Source: Xanthomarina sp035306605 (lineage in GTDB: Bacteria; Bacteroidota; Bacteroidia; Flavobacteriales; Flavobacteriaceae). Taken from it: a stretch of DNA of 64,000 nt. The position numbers were made by a program, and so were the translations under genes. The stretch is taken from assembly GCA_035306605.1 (NCBI GenBank), contig DATGNR010000029.1; one strand, 5' to 3'. How positions within the stretch are numbered: the first letter of the stretch is position 1; every line of letters starts with the position of its first letter. This document shows, piece by piece, positions 26,689 to 35,054 of this stretch. Below the pieces are notes generated by a model. The model worked only from the letters and a program-made list of their open reading frames with translations, was not told where the DNA came from and searched no databases.

Positions 26689-27513
26689 ATGAAAAAAATC
26701 CTTGTACCCACAGATTTCTCAACAGAAGCTGAAAACGCTCTAAAAGTAGCTGCACAATTAGCCAAAAGATATGATGGTGAGATTTACTTAATTCACCTAT
26801 TAGAACTTCCATTAACTCAAATAGACGCTCTTAGTCAGCAAAGCGAATTGCCTGAAGCCATGTTTTTCATGAAGTTGGCACACAAAAAATTCAAAGAGAT
26901 ATTAGCTAAAGATTATCTAAAAGGCATTAAAGTTCATGATATAGTTGATTTCAACCAATCTTTCACCGGAATTTCTAAAATAGCCAAAGAAAAAGGTGCC
27001 GATTTAATAGTTATGGGATCTCACGGCGCTAGCGGATTTAAAGAAATGTTTATTGGTTCCAATACTGAAAAAGTAGTTAGAACAGCAGACGTACCAGTAC
27101 TAGTTATTAAAAATGAACACAAGAACTTTGCCCTTCATGATATCGTTTTTGCATCGGACTTTAAAAAAGACAGTAAAGAAACATATAGACAAGCCACAGA
27201 ATTAGCAAAAGCATTCCATGCCAAATTACATTTGCTATTGGTTAATACAGCAAGCAACTTTACTACCACTACAGAAGCCAAAGCCAGAATCTTAGATTTT
27301 ATTGCTGATTATGACTATAAGAATTACACTATTAATATATTTAACGACGAAAACGTAGAACAAGGCATTTTAAATTTCTCTCATATTATTAGTGCCGACT
27401 TAATTGGAATAAGCACCCATGGCAGACAAGGCATTGCTCACTTTTTAAACGGCAGCATTAGTGAGGACTTGGTTAACCACGCAAATAGACCGGTAATAAC
27501 TTTTAAAATATAA
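26689..27513 (+). CDS. Universal stress protein with two Usp domains
   Basis: This is a cytoplasmic protein of 274 aa with tandem UspA domains. The first (residues 1-~140) starts MKKILVPTDFSTEAENALKV and has the ATP-binding pattern G-x2-G-x9-G-S in GSHGASGFKEMFIGS. The second (~150-274) starts HDIVFASDFKKDSKETYRQA and keeps the same pattern in GISTHGRQGIAHFLNGS. Both halves therefore look able to bind nucleotide. UspA proteins respond to starvation and other stresses; no specific partner is suggested by the neighbourhood. A long perfect hairpin follows. Confidence 0.92.
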   Translation: MKKILVPTDFSTEAENALKVAAQLAKRYDGEIYLIHLLELPLTQIDALSQQSELPEAMFFMKLAHKKFKEILAKDYLKGIKVHDIVDFNQSFTGISKIAKEKGADLIVMGSHGASGFKEMFIGSNTEKVVRTADVPVLVIKNEHKNFALHDIVFASDFKKDSKETYRQATELAKAFHAKLHLLLVNTASNFTTTTEAKARILDFIADYDYKNYTINIFNDENVEQGILNFSHIISADLIGISTHGRQGIAHFLNGSISEDLVNHANRPVITFKI

Positions 27514-27526
27514 AATACACTAAGCA

Positions 27527-27566
27527 ACAACAAAGCCTTTCAATTAATTTTGAAAGGCTTTGTTGT
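27527..27566 (+). terminator. Terminator of the usp gene
   Basis: A 17-bp perfect stem (27527-27543 with 27550-27566, core AACAAAGCCTTTCAA) with a 6-base loop, 13 bp after the usp stop. The following T-tract is weak, but stem length and position suit a terminator. Confidence 0.65.
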
Positions 27567-27643
27567 CTATACTGCAATTCATCGTCATGACTCACTTTCC
27601 CATAAACCAGATTTAACCAATTACAACTATGATTAAAAACAAA

Positions 27644-27673
27644 AAATCCCAATCAAATAAATGATTGGGATTT
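27644..27673 (-). terminator. Terminator of tRNA-Gln
   Basis: AAATCCCAATCA (27644-27655) pairs with TGATTGGGATTT (27662-27673). On the minus strand it is followed by further T residues. It lies 11 bp after the tRNA 3' end. Confidence 0.7.
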
Positions 27674-27684
27674 CAACTTTACAG

Positions 27685-27757
27685 TTGGCCTACTAGGGCT
27701 CGAACCTAGACTCTTCTGGACCAAAACCAGACGTGTTGCCAGTTACACCATAGGCCA
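27685..27757 (-). tRNA. tRNA-Gln (anticodon TTG)
   Basis: The minus strand folds as a 73-nt tRNA. The acceptor stem is TGGCCTA with TAGGCCA, the T arm is CTAGG-TTCGAGC-CCTAG, and the anticodon stem TCTGG/CCAGA holds the loop TTTTGGT with anticodon TTG. The discriminator is A and CCA is not encoded. A promoter lies 18 bp upstream and a terminator 11 bp downstream, so it is a single-gene transcript. Confidence 0.96.
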
Positions 27758-27774
27758 TAGCGCAATTGAGTTTG

Positions 27775-27804
27775 CAAATTTAAAACAAACTTTGATTTGT
27801 ACAA
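27775..27804 (-). promoter_or_regulatory. Predicted tRNA-Gln promoter
   Basis: The minus strand has TTG (27802-27804), a 19-bp spacer and TAAATTTG (27775-27782), close to the Bacteroidota -33/-7 arrangement. The box lies 18 bp from the mature tRNA 5' end. Confidence 0.65.
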
Positions 27805-27908
27805 GTGTTTTTTGAAAAAAATTTTCAATTAATATATAACGTTTCCTTAAAACCATTTCTGATAACATATTTATTGTTAAATTCGCCTCGTTAACAAACA
27901 TAGAATCT

Positions 27909-30900
27909 ATGACACATTTAAGCTTTAAAAAATGGAATACCTTATTAGGTTGGTTCTCCTTTTTAATTGCATTAGTAACTTACAGCTTAACAGTAGAACC
28001 TACGGTAAGCTTTTGGGATGCTGGAGAGTACATCTTAACCTCTTCAAAACTACAGGTTGGTCATCCCCCAGGAGCGCCACTTTTTCAAATGTTTGGTGCA
28101 TTCTTTTCTGTGTTTGCCATGGAACAAAGCCAAATAGGTTTATTCATGAATTTAATGAGTGCCGTATCAAGTGCATTTACTATTCTATTTATGTTTTGGA
28201 CCATCTCTTTACTGTTAACAAAATTGGTAAAGATGAATGGTGAATTCACCCAAAGCAAAAAAATAGCTGTGCTTGGATCTGCTTTTGTTGGAAGTTTAGC
28301 TTTTACTTTTACCGATTCGTTTTGGTTTAATGCCGTAGAAACTGAAGTTTACGCCATGGCCACCTTAATTATGGCTGTGTTGTTTTATTTAGGCTTACGT
28401 TGGGAAAAAGACATGGACAAGCCTCGTGGGAATAAGTGGCTTATTCTTATTTCCTTTATAATTGGACTTTCATTTGGAGTTCACTTTATGGGACTTTTAA
28501 CTATTCCTGCTATTGGATTAATCTACTTCTTTAAAAACTACAAAACGGTTACTGTAAAGAATTTCATTATAGCTAATGTTGTTTCGGCAGCCATATTATT
28601 GTTCATCTTTAAATTGCTTCTACCAAACGCATTGAAATTCTTTAGTGCCTTTGAAATATTTTTCGTGAACTCCGTTGGCTTACCTTTTAACTCAGGGACA
28701 GTTATAGCAGGACTACTAGTAATTGCGGCATTCTATTTTGGAATAAAATATACACATCAAAAAAACTACAAACATTTAAATACTGGAATTTTATGTTTGA
28801 TGTTTATTTTCATCGGGTTCTCATCATGGTTAATGTTACCAATCCGTGCTAACGCCAATGTGGTGGTTAACGAAAATAACCCATCAGATGCTAGAGAACT
28901 TTTAGCGTATTACAATTTAGAACAATATCCTGAAACACACTTGTTTTATGGCCCCCTGTTTACCGATCAATATTCTGGTTTAGATGCAAACGAACCTTAT
29001 ATTGACGATAAACCAAACTACGAAAAAGATTATAAAACTGGAAAATACGTTATTATTAACGATTGGAAAAACGCCAAACAAAACTACAATCACGAACACG
29101 CTTCCATTCTTCCTCGTATGTGGAGTCAGGAAAATGCAGTTAATTATATGCTATTTTCTGGATACTTAGATTTTAGATTAAAACCTGAATACCAAATGGA
29201 AAACGAATTGCGCACCATGGTTTCAGAATTTAAAACCGACGTTCAGAAAGGATTAGTAGATTATGAAGATTATCATGCCTTTTTAAAGCAATTTGGACAA
29301 TATATTACCGTTGAAAAACCATCTTTAGGAAGCAATATATCTTATTTGTTAGAATACCAATTAGGGTACATGTATTGGAGGTACTTTTTATGGAATTTTG
29401 TTGGAAAACAAGACGACATACAAGGAAGATATGATAATCATGGTAATTGGTTAAGCGGTATAAAACCAATTGACGAATGGCACCTAGGTTTTTCGCAAGA
29501 TAATTTACCTAGCGATGTGAAAAACAATAAAGGTAGAAACACATACTACTTTTTACCTTTAATTTTAGGACTGTTTGGATTGTTCTTTTTATTTAACAGA
29601 GATAAGAAAACTTTCTGGACGATGTTGGTATTCTTCTTATTTACAGGAATAGCTATCCAATTTTACACCAATGTAAGACCGTTTGAACCTAGAGAGCGAG
29701 ATTACTCTGTTGTAGGATCATTTTACGTATTTGCCCTTTGGATTGGATTTGGGGTTTATGCTATTTTCGATATTTTAAGAAAATATACAACTTCTAATTT
29801 TTTAGCACCAGCCATTAGTTTAGTCTGTCTTGTTTTAGTACCAGGAATTTTAGCTGCCAACAACTGGGACGACCACGACAGATCGGGAAAATATACAGCA
29901 CAATCCATGGCTAGAAAGTATTTGGATTCTTGTGCTGAAAACGCCATTCTATTCACTATTGGAGATAATGATACATTTGCACTATGGTATGCCCAAGAAA
30001 TAGAAGGTTACAGAACTGATGTTCGAATTATAAACACTAGTTTATTCCAAACAGATTGGTATATAGATCAGATGAAACGCAAAGCTTATGAAAGTGATCC
30101 GATTCCTTCGCAGCTAACACATGAGCAATATAAATATGGTACCAGAGATTACATCATGAAAAGAGAAATCTCTAAGGATACTATGGACATAAAAGATTTT
30201 ATGAACTTTGTTTCAAGTGAAAATCCTAGAACAAAATTCAAATATATCTTAGAACAACAAGGAGAAGATCCTAACTTTTATCCGTCTCAGTTAGTAAACT
30301 CGAACTACTTCCCGGTGGAGAACATTCGTGTGCCAGTGAACAAAGAAAATGCCATAAAGTATGGTATAGTAAAAGAAAAAGATGCCCATGAGATGGTTGA
30401 TTATTTAGATGTAAAAATTACTGATAATGCTATCTTCAAAAACCGATTATTAATGCTAGACATCATAGCTAATAACGATTGGAAACGTCCTATTTATTTT
30501 ACAGGTGGCGCATTTGGAAATGAAGATTACATTTGGATGAAAGATTACTTACAACTTGATGGAATGTGCTATAAGTTAGTACCTATAAAAACTCCGGTTG
30601 ATAGAGCCAACCCGTTTGATATGGGACGTGTTGATAGTGAGTTAATGTATGAAAAAGTTGTTAAATGGGGATGGGGAAATAGCGGAAGTCCAGATATTTA
30701 CCACGATACAGAAACTAGAAAAAACTCAATTACCTATAGAGGAAATTTAGCCCGTTTAGCTGAACAACTAATCGTAGAAAACAAATTAACAAAAGCTGAA
30801 GAAATAGCAGATATTGCTATGGATAATATGCCTGTTGAGTTTTTTGGATACTATACCTTATTAGAGCCATATATTGGAATTTATTACGAAGTAGACTCTA

Positions 30901-31226
30901 AAGAAAAAGCAGAAAAACTCTTTATGGATGTCTCTAAAAAGTATCAAGAGAATTTAATTTATTACAGCAAACTAGAGGTTGAAAAACAATACAAGTTGCT
31001 TGAAGATATTTTAACCGATATAGAACGCTACAAAGGGATCTTAAATGTTTTACAAGATTACGACAAGGATTTTTATTCTGAACAAGCCAAAGTATTTACT
31101 AATTACTTAAACCTATTTAGTCACTTCTATGAAGGTATGGAAACAGAATCCGTACCTCAACCAAATTTGGATAGAGTTCAAGAAATGGAATTAGACAGTT
31201 TGTTACTTGACTTAAATAATAATTAA
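27909..31226 (+). CDS. DUF2723 polytopic membrane protein, putative protein O-glycosyltransferase (GT-C type)
   Basis: This is a 1105-residue integral membrane protein. The N-terminal ~300 residues have about ten spans and the DUF2723 signature (VEPTVSFWDAGEYILTSSKL and QVGHPPGAPLFQMFGA), where an acidic residue after the first span is expected to be catalytic. Further spans lie near 535-640. A long soluble C-terminal half has the recurrent NDTFALWYAQE motif and TPR-like helices at the end. The eukaryotic relative TMEM260 is a protein O-mannosyltransferase, so glycosyl transfer is likely by family; the bacterial substrate is not known. A deacetylase gene follows 3 bp after the stop. Confidence 0.85.
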   Translation: MTHLSFKKWNTLLGWFSFLIALVTYSLTVEPTVSFWDAGEYILTSSKLQVGHPPGAPLFQMFGAFFSVFAMEQSQIGLFMNLMSAVSSAFTILFMFWTISLLLTKLVKMNGEFTQSKKIAVLGSAFVGSLAFTFTDSFWFNAVETEVYAMATLIMAVLFYLGLRWEKDMDKPRGNKWLILISFIIGLSFGVHFMGLLTIPAIGLIYFFKNYKTVTVKNFIIANVVSAAILLFIFKLLLPNALKFFSAFEIFFVNSVGLPFNSGTVIAGLLVIAAFYFGIKYTHQKNYKHLNTGILCLMFIFIGFSSWLMLPIRANANVVVNENNPSDARELLAYYNLEQYPETHLFYGPLFTDQYSGLDANEPYIDDKPNYEKDYKTGKYVIINDWKNAKQNYNHEHASILPRMWSQENAVNYMLFSGYLDFRLKPEYQMENELRTMVSEFKTDVQKGLVDYEDYHAFLKQFGQYITVEKPSLGSNISYLLEYQLGYMYWRYFLWNFVGKQDDIQGRYDNHGNWLSGIKPIDEWHLGFSQDNLPSDVKNNKGRNTYYFLPLILGLFGLFFLFNRDKKTFWTMLVFFLFTGIAIQFYTNVRPFEPRERDYSVVGSFYVFALWIGFGVYAIFDILRKYTTSNFLAPAISLVCLVLVPGILAANNWDDHDRSGKYTAQSMARKYLDSCAENAILFTIGDNDTFALWYAQEIEGYRTDVRIINTSLFQTDWYIDQMKRKAYESDPIPSQLTHEQYKYGTRDYIMKREISKDTMDIKDFMNFVSSENPRTKFKYILEQQGEDPNFYPSQLVNSNYFPVENIRVPVNKENAIKYGIVKEKDAHEMVDYLDVKITDNAIFKNRLLMLDIIANNDWKRPIYFTGGAFGNEDYIWMKDYLQLDGMCYKLVPIKTPVDRANPFDMGRVDSELMYEKVVKWGWGNSGSPDIYHDTETRKNSITYRGNLARLAEQLIVENKLTKAEEIADIAMDNMPVEFFGYYTLLEPYIGIYYEVDSKEKAEKLFMDVSKKYQENLIYYSKLEVEKQYKLLEDILTDIERYKGILNVLQDYDKDFYSEQAKVFTNYLNLFSHFYEGMETESVPQPNLDRVQEMELDSLLLDLNNN

Positions 31227-31229
31227 ATC

Positions 31230-31931
31230 ATGGAATTTATTCCAGCCAAGCTTCCTCTGTTTGTTAAACATATATTTCCAAAATACACTTGGAATCTACC
31301 AACAGAGGAGTTGGTTATATATCTTACTTTTGACGACGGTCCAACTCCTGAAGTAACTACTTGGACCCTAGAAGTACTAGAACAGTATCAGGCAAAAGCC
31401 ACTTTTTTCTGCGTTGGGAACAATGTTGAAAAACATTCAGACATTCTTCTAAAAATAGCTGAAAAAGGGCATACAATAGGGAATCATACCTACAACCACC
31501 CTAAAGGCTGGAGAACTTCAACAGAGGCTTATTTGAAGAATGTACAACAAGCTCAAAATATCATTAATTTTCAGTTACAAAAACTAGGAAACAACCAAGC
31601 ATCTACAAGCAGTTATCAGACATCAAAAAACCACAAACTATTTCGTCCGCCCTATGGGCAAATTACAAAAAAACAAGGGCGAAAATTAATGGGGTTAGGG
31701 TATAAAATTATAATGTGGAGTGTTTTATCTATAGACTGGAGCGAAAATATCACTAAAGAAAAGGCTTTGAAAAATGTTATTAAAAATGCTAAAAACGGAA
31801 GTATTGTAGTCTTTCATGACAGCGAAAAAGCTTCAGAGAGTATGCAGTATGCTTTACCGCGTGTATTGGAACATTTTAGCAAGAAAGGATATTGCTTTAA
31901 AGCATTAGATGGAAATCTGTTAAGTAGCTAA
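31230..31931 (+). CDS. Polysaccharide deacetylase family protein (NodB domain, CE4)
   Basis: This is a 233-residue NodB-fold deacetylase that would remove N-acetyl groups from a carbohydrate polymer. Motif 1 is TFDDGPTPEVT (catalytic Asp and metal Asp), motif 2 HTIGNHTYNHP (metal His pair), motif 3 RPPYGQ, and motif 5 resembles VVFHDSEKA. No signal peptide is seen in the N-terminus (EFIPAKLPLFVKHIFPKYTW), which is unusual for a cell-wall enzyme; it may act on the cytoplasmic side or be membrane-associated. It is 3 bp downstream of the DUF2723 gene and very probably co-transcribed with it. The stop overlaps the convergent thioredoxin-like gene by 4 bp. Confidence 0.88.
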   Translation: MEFIPAKLPLFVKHIFPKYTWNLPTEELVIYLTFDDGPTPEVTTWTLEVLEQYQAKATFFCVGNNVEKHSDILLKIAEKGHTIGNHTYNHPKGWRTSTEAYLKNVQQAQNIINFQLQKLGNNQASTSSYQTSKNHKLFRPPYGQITKKQGRKLMGLGYKIIMWSVLSIDWSENITKEKALKNVIKNAKNGSIVVFHDSEKASESMQYALPRVLEHFSKKGYCFKALDGNLLSS

Positions 31932-32224
31932 ACATATTCTTGCATAATTCCAATTAAGGTATTGGCATCTTGTTGGCCACTATGGCGCCATTTCATTTCG
32001 CCATTCTTATAAATAATTAATGTTGGTAAGCCTTTCACCCTAAGAGCTTCAGCCAATTCCCTGTTTTTATCCACATCAATTTTTATAACTTTAGCCTTAT
32101 TTCCTAAGGCAGCCGCTACATCTCTAAGTATAGGGTTCATAGCAACAGATTGATCATTCCATTCGGTAAAAAAATCGAGTAATACAGGAATGTCTATATC
32201 TATAAGTTCTCCAAATTTTGACAT
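31928..32224 (-). CDS. Thioredoxin-fold protein lacking the CxxC active site
   Basis: This is a 98-residue protein with a complete thioredoxin fold pattern: PVLLDFFTEW at the end of strand 1, then AKVIKIDVDKNRELAEALRV, the cis-proline loop KGLPTLIIYK and a C-terminal helix. The position normally occupied by WCGPC reads WNDQS (residues 22-26), and there is no cysteine in the whole protein. It cannot be a dithiol oxidoreductase. I recall related flavobacterial proteins of this size without a standard active site, so it is probably a conserved redox-inactive branch with a chaperone or scaffold role; that is inference. Confidence 0.85.
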   Translation of the reverse strand: MSKFGELIDIDIPVLLDFFTEWNDQSVAMNPILRDVAAALGNKAKVIKIDVDKNRELAEALRVKGLPTLIIYKNGEMKWRHSGQQDANTLIGIMQEYV

Positions 32225-32369
32225 ACTTTTAAAGTTTTAAGCCAAGTGGCTATATACAAACCTACGTATTTTTTTCATAAATTGTATATATGCCTTATAA
32301 ATAGTATGTTTCCATACGGTTACGAAATTTAAGTAAGCTATTTTGGAATAATAAAAAAACGGTTTGTTT

Positions 32370-33596
32370 TTAGCTAAGGTCATTACCTTTTTTAAGTTCA
32401 ATAACTGTTATTTCTGGCCAAATACCAACTCTTCCTGGGTACGCTAGAAAACCAAATCCTCTGTTTACATTAATATACTGACCCTTTTCTTTATATATTC
32501 CAGCCCAATATTTATATCGCCATTTTATCGGGCTCCACTTTACCCAGCCAGGAATTTCTATACCGAATTGCATACCGTGGGTATGGCCACTTAAAGTTAA
32601 TTGGTATTTATAGTCATCGTCTATAACCACATCTTCCCAATGTGATGGATCATGGCTCATTAAAATTTTAAAGTCGTTTTTGTTAATTTTTTCAGCTGCC
32701 TTCTTTAAATCACCTGCCTTTTTAAAGCCTCCTCTACCCCAGTTTTCAACACCAACTAAAGCGATACGCTCTCCATTTTTTTCAATAAATCGACTGTCGT
32801 TTAAAAGAAGATCGAAGCCTATCTCTTTTTGGATTTGTTTTAGTTCCTCTAGATTATTTTGTTTTTCCTCTTCAGTATTCCAATCAACATAATCGCCATA
32901 ATCGTGGTTTCCAAGGACCGCATATTTCCCGTCTTTGGCTTTTAATTTTCTAAACACATCCATCCATGGAATCATTTCAGATGATCTATTGTTGACCAAA
33001 TCACCTGTAAAAAATATAGCATCAGATTTCTGTTGATTTACTAGCTCTACAGCATACTTTATTTTCTCTCTATCATCTAAACTACCTGAATGAATATCGC
33101 TTAATTGGGTGATTTTATATCCGTCAAATGCAGCAGGTAAATCATCGAAATATAACTTATACGACAAAACACGAAAATTGTACTTTCCTTCATACATACC
33201 GTACAGCAATGAAGAAAATGGGATAGCTGCTAAACCAAGTGCCATCTGACTTACAAACTTTCTACGAGAAGGGATTTGAAAACTTTTTTTAGATGGAGAA
33301 AACTTATGGTATAAACCCGACATAAACCGAATTATATCCTCACTAAATAAAATAGGAACAAGGACCAAACCAAACGACATAAAAGCTAATAAAAGTCCGA
33401 AGGCTTGATTTTTAGGCGGAGACAGGACACGACCACTAGAAGCTCCTACAAATTGAAACAAGAAGTTCCCTACTACCACAAAGCCAATTATCATAAAAGC
33501 AAAGTAGAACCACCTATTTTTAGTAAGGGTTTTTATTGCTTGATAACCATAAACAACAAAAAATATATAAGCTATTATAAAAAGTATCCAACGCAA
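32370..33596 (-). CDS. Membrane-anchored metallophosphoesterase (YkuE-like)
   Basis: This is a 408-residue protein with three hydrophobic spans in the first ~100 residues, a fourth near 115-135 and a C-terminal calcineurin-type phosphoesterase domain. The metal-binding motifs are all present: QLSDIHSG, FTGDLVNN, LGNHDYGD, MSHDPSHW and LSGHTHGMQFG. The catalytic domain begins with the YKLYFDDLPAAFDGYKITQLSD stretch that resembles YkuE-type enzymes (substrate likely a phospholipid-like or nucleotide phosphomonoester or diester). The substrate cannot be named from sequence. It stands alone, 145 bp upstream of the thioredoxin-like gene. Confidence 0.88.
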   Translation of the reverse strand: MRWILFIIAYIFFVVYGYQAIKTLTKNRWFYFAFMIIGFVVVGNFLFQFVGASSGRVLSPPKNQAFGLLLAFMSFGLVLVPILFSEDIIRFMSGLYHKFSPSKKSFQIPSRRKFVSQMALGLAAIPFSSLLYGMYEGKYNFRVLSYKLYFDDLPAAFDGYKITQLSDIHSGSLDDREKIKYAVELVNQQKSDAIFFTGDLVNNRSSEMIPWMDVFRKLKAKDGKYAVLGNHDYGDYVDWNTEEEKQNNLEELKQIQKEIGFDLLLNDSRFIEKNGERIALVGVENWGRGGFKKAGDLKKAAEKINKNDFKILMSHDPSHWEDVVIDDDYKYQLTLSGHTHGMQFGIEIPGWVKWSPIKWRYKYWAGIYKEKGQYINVNRGFGFLAYPGRVGIWPEITVIELKKGNDLS

Positions 33597-33907
33597 TGTT
33601 TCTAAAATTTACTCAAAGATGATAAGATTCGATAGATTTAGAATACTCCTGCTTCTGAGAATATATTTTCCCAACTTTTATAACGTATTTTTTTAAAGAG
33701 AATTTGTGAATCTAATTTAAAATAAAAACCATAAAAAATTACTTGAGGTAATTTATCCCAATATTTTTATGAAAAATTTAACGTTAACTTTTCGGTATAT
33801 CCTACGATTATTGGAGATAGGCTAGATGTCATGCTGGTGGGAAAATAGATGCACCATTTGCAAGGAGTAATCAGATACAACATTTTTTATTGCTTTTATG
33901 CTCTATA
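33597..33907. other. Intergenic region between lysA and the metallophosphoesterase gene
   Basis: 311 AT-rich bases. I see no gene, no strong hairpin and no full TAnnTTTG box; CATCTTTG on the minus strand at 33614-33621 is a one-mismatch candidate for the metallophosphoesterase promoter. Confidence 0.4.
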
Positions 33908-35053
33908 TTAATATATGGCACTCGGCAGTCTTCTAAGGTTATATTGCGATGCCATTACTTCTCCATAGGCTCCACAAGATTTTATGGCAATGATATCTCC
34001 TCTTGTGGTTGTTGGTAAAAGTAAAGCTTTCCCAAAACAATCCGAAGATTCGCAAATTGGACCGACAACATCATATCGTTCCTTTATTTTAATCACTGAA
34101 GTTAGATTCTCTATCTTATGAAAAGCTTGATATAACGCTGGTCTTATTAATTCCGTCAGCCCTGCATCAATAATAATAAACTTGGTGTTTACCCCCTCTT
34201 TTACATATAGAGCCTTACTGATCAACGTTCCGCATTGTCCTACTATAGAACGTCCCAACTCAAAGTGCAATTCTTGCCCAGGTCTTAGTTCCAAAAAATC
34301 ATGGAACAATTTAAAATAAGATTTAAAGTTTGGAACCAATTCTTGTTCTGGATTTTCATAGTTGATTCCTAACCCTCCTCCAACATTTATATGATCGACA
34401 ACTATTTGATGTTGGTAAAACCATTGTTGAATTTCATTTATACGTAAACAAAGTCCTTTAAAGTTACTTAATTCCGTTATTTGAGAACCAATATGAAAGT
34501 GTAAACCTATCAATCTTATATTTTTGAGGGTTTTTAATATTTGCATCACATTTTCAAGTTCCCAACGATTAATCCCAAACTTATTTTCCTCCAAACCTGT
34601 GGAAATGTAATGATGTGTACTGGCAGCAACATTTGGATTAATTCGCAATGCAATATCTGCAATCTTATTTTTGGCTTGAGCCAATTCATCAATTACTATC
34701 AATTCAGGAATTGATTCACAATTAAAGCAAAAAATATTGTTGTCTAATCCAATATTGATTTCTTCATCAGACTTACCCACTCCTGCAAAAACAATTTTTT
34801 CTGGTTTAAAGCCTGTTTCTATTGCTCTAGTAACTTCATTACCACTTACGCAATCGGCACCCAATCCATAGGTCTTAATTGTGTTTAATATTTTAATATT
34901 TGAATTTGCTTTTAGAGCATAATGGATATTATAATTATACTTACTTGATTCCTTTATTACAACATTTAAGGTGTATTGTAATAATTTCAAATCATAATAA
35001 TAAAATGGAGTGGACGTATTTTTAAAACGCTCTATAATTTCAGGACTAAACAT
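33908..35053 (-). CDS. lysA: Diaminopimelate decarboxylase
   Basis: LysA (381 aa) performs the last step of lysine synthesis, decarboxylating meso-diaminopimelate with PLP. The PLP lysine is Lys48 in HYALKANSN. Other family landmarks are GLHFHIGSQI, the glycine-rich phosphate site NVGGGLGI, ELGRSIVG and the substrate-binding CESSDCFGKA, whose Cys acts across the dimer. The C-terminus ends with YGEVMASQYNLRRLP, typical of the family. It begins one base after the lysC stop, so the two are translationally linked. lysA and lysC encode the last and first steps of the pathway. Confidence 0.95.
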   Translation of the reverse strand: MFSPEIIERFKNTSTPFYYYDLKLLQYTLNVVIKESSKYNYNIHYALKANSNIKILNTIKTYGLGADCVSGNEVTRAIETGFKPEKIVFAGVGKSDEEINIGLDNNIFCFNCESIPELIVIDELAQAKNKIADIALRINPNVAASTHHYISTGLEENKFGINRWELENVMQILKTLKNIRLIGLHFHIGSQITELSNFKGLCLRINEIQQWFYQHQIVVDHINVGGGLGINYENPEQELVPNFKSYFKLFHDFLELRPGQELHFELGRSIVGQCGTLISKALYVKEGVNTKFIIIDAGLTELIRPALYQAFHKIENLTSVIKIKERYDVVGPICESSDCFGKALLLPTTTRGDIIAIKSCGAYGEVMASQYNLRRLPSAIY

Positions 35054-35054
35054 A

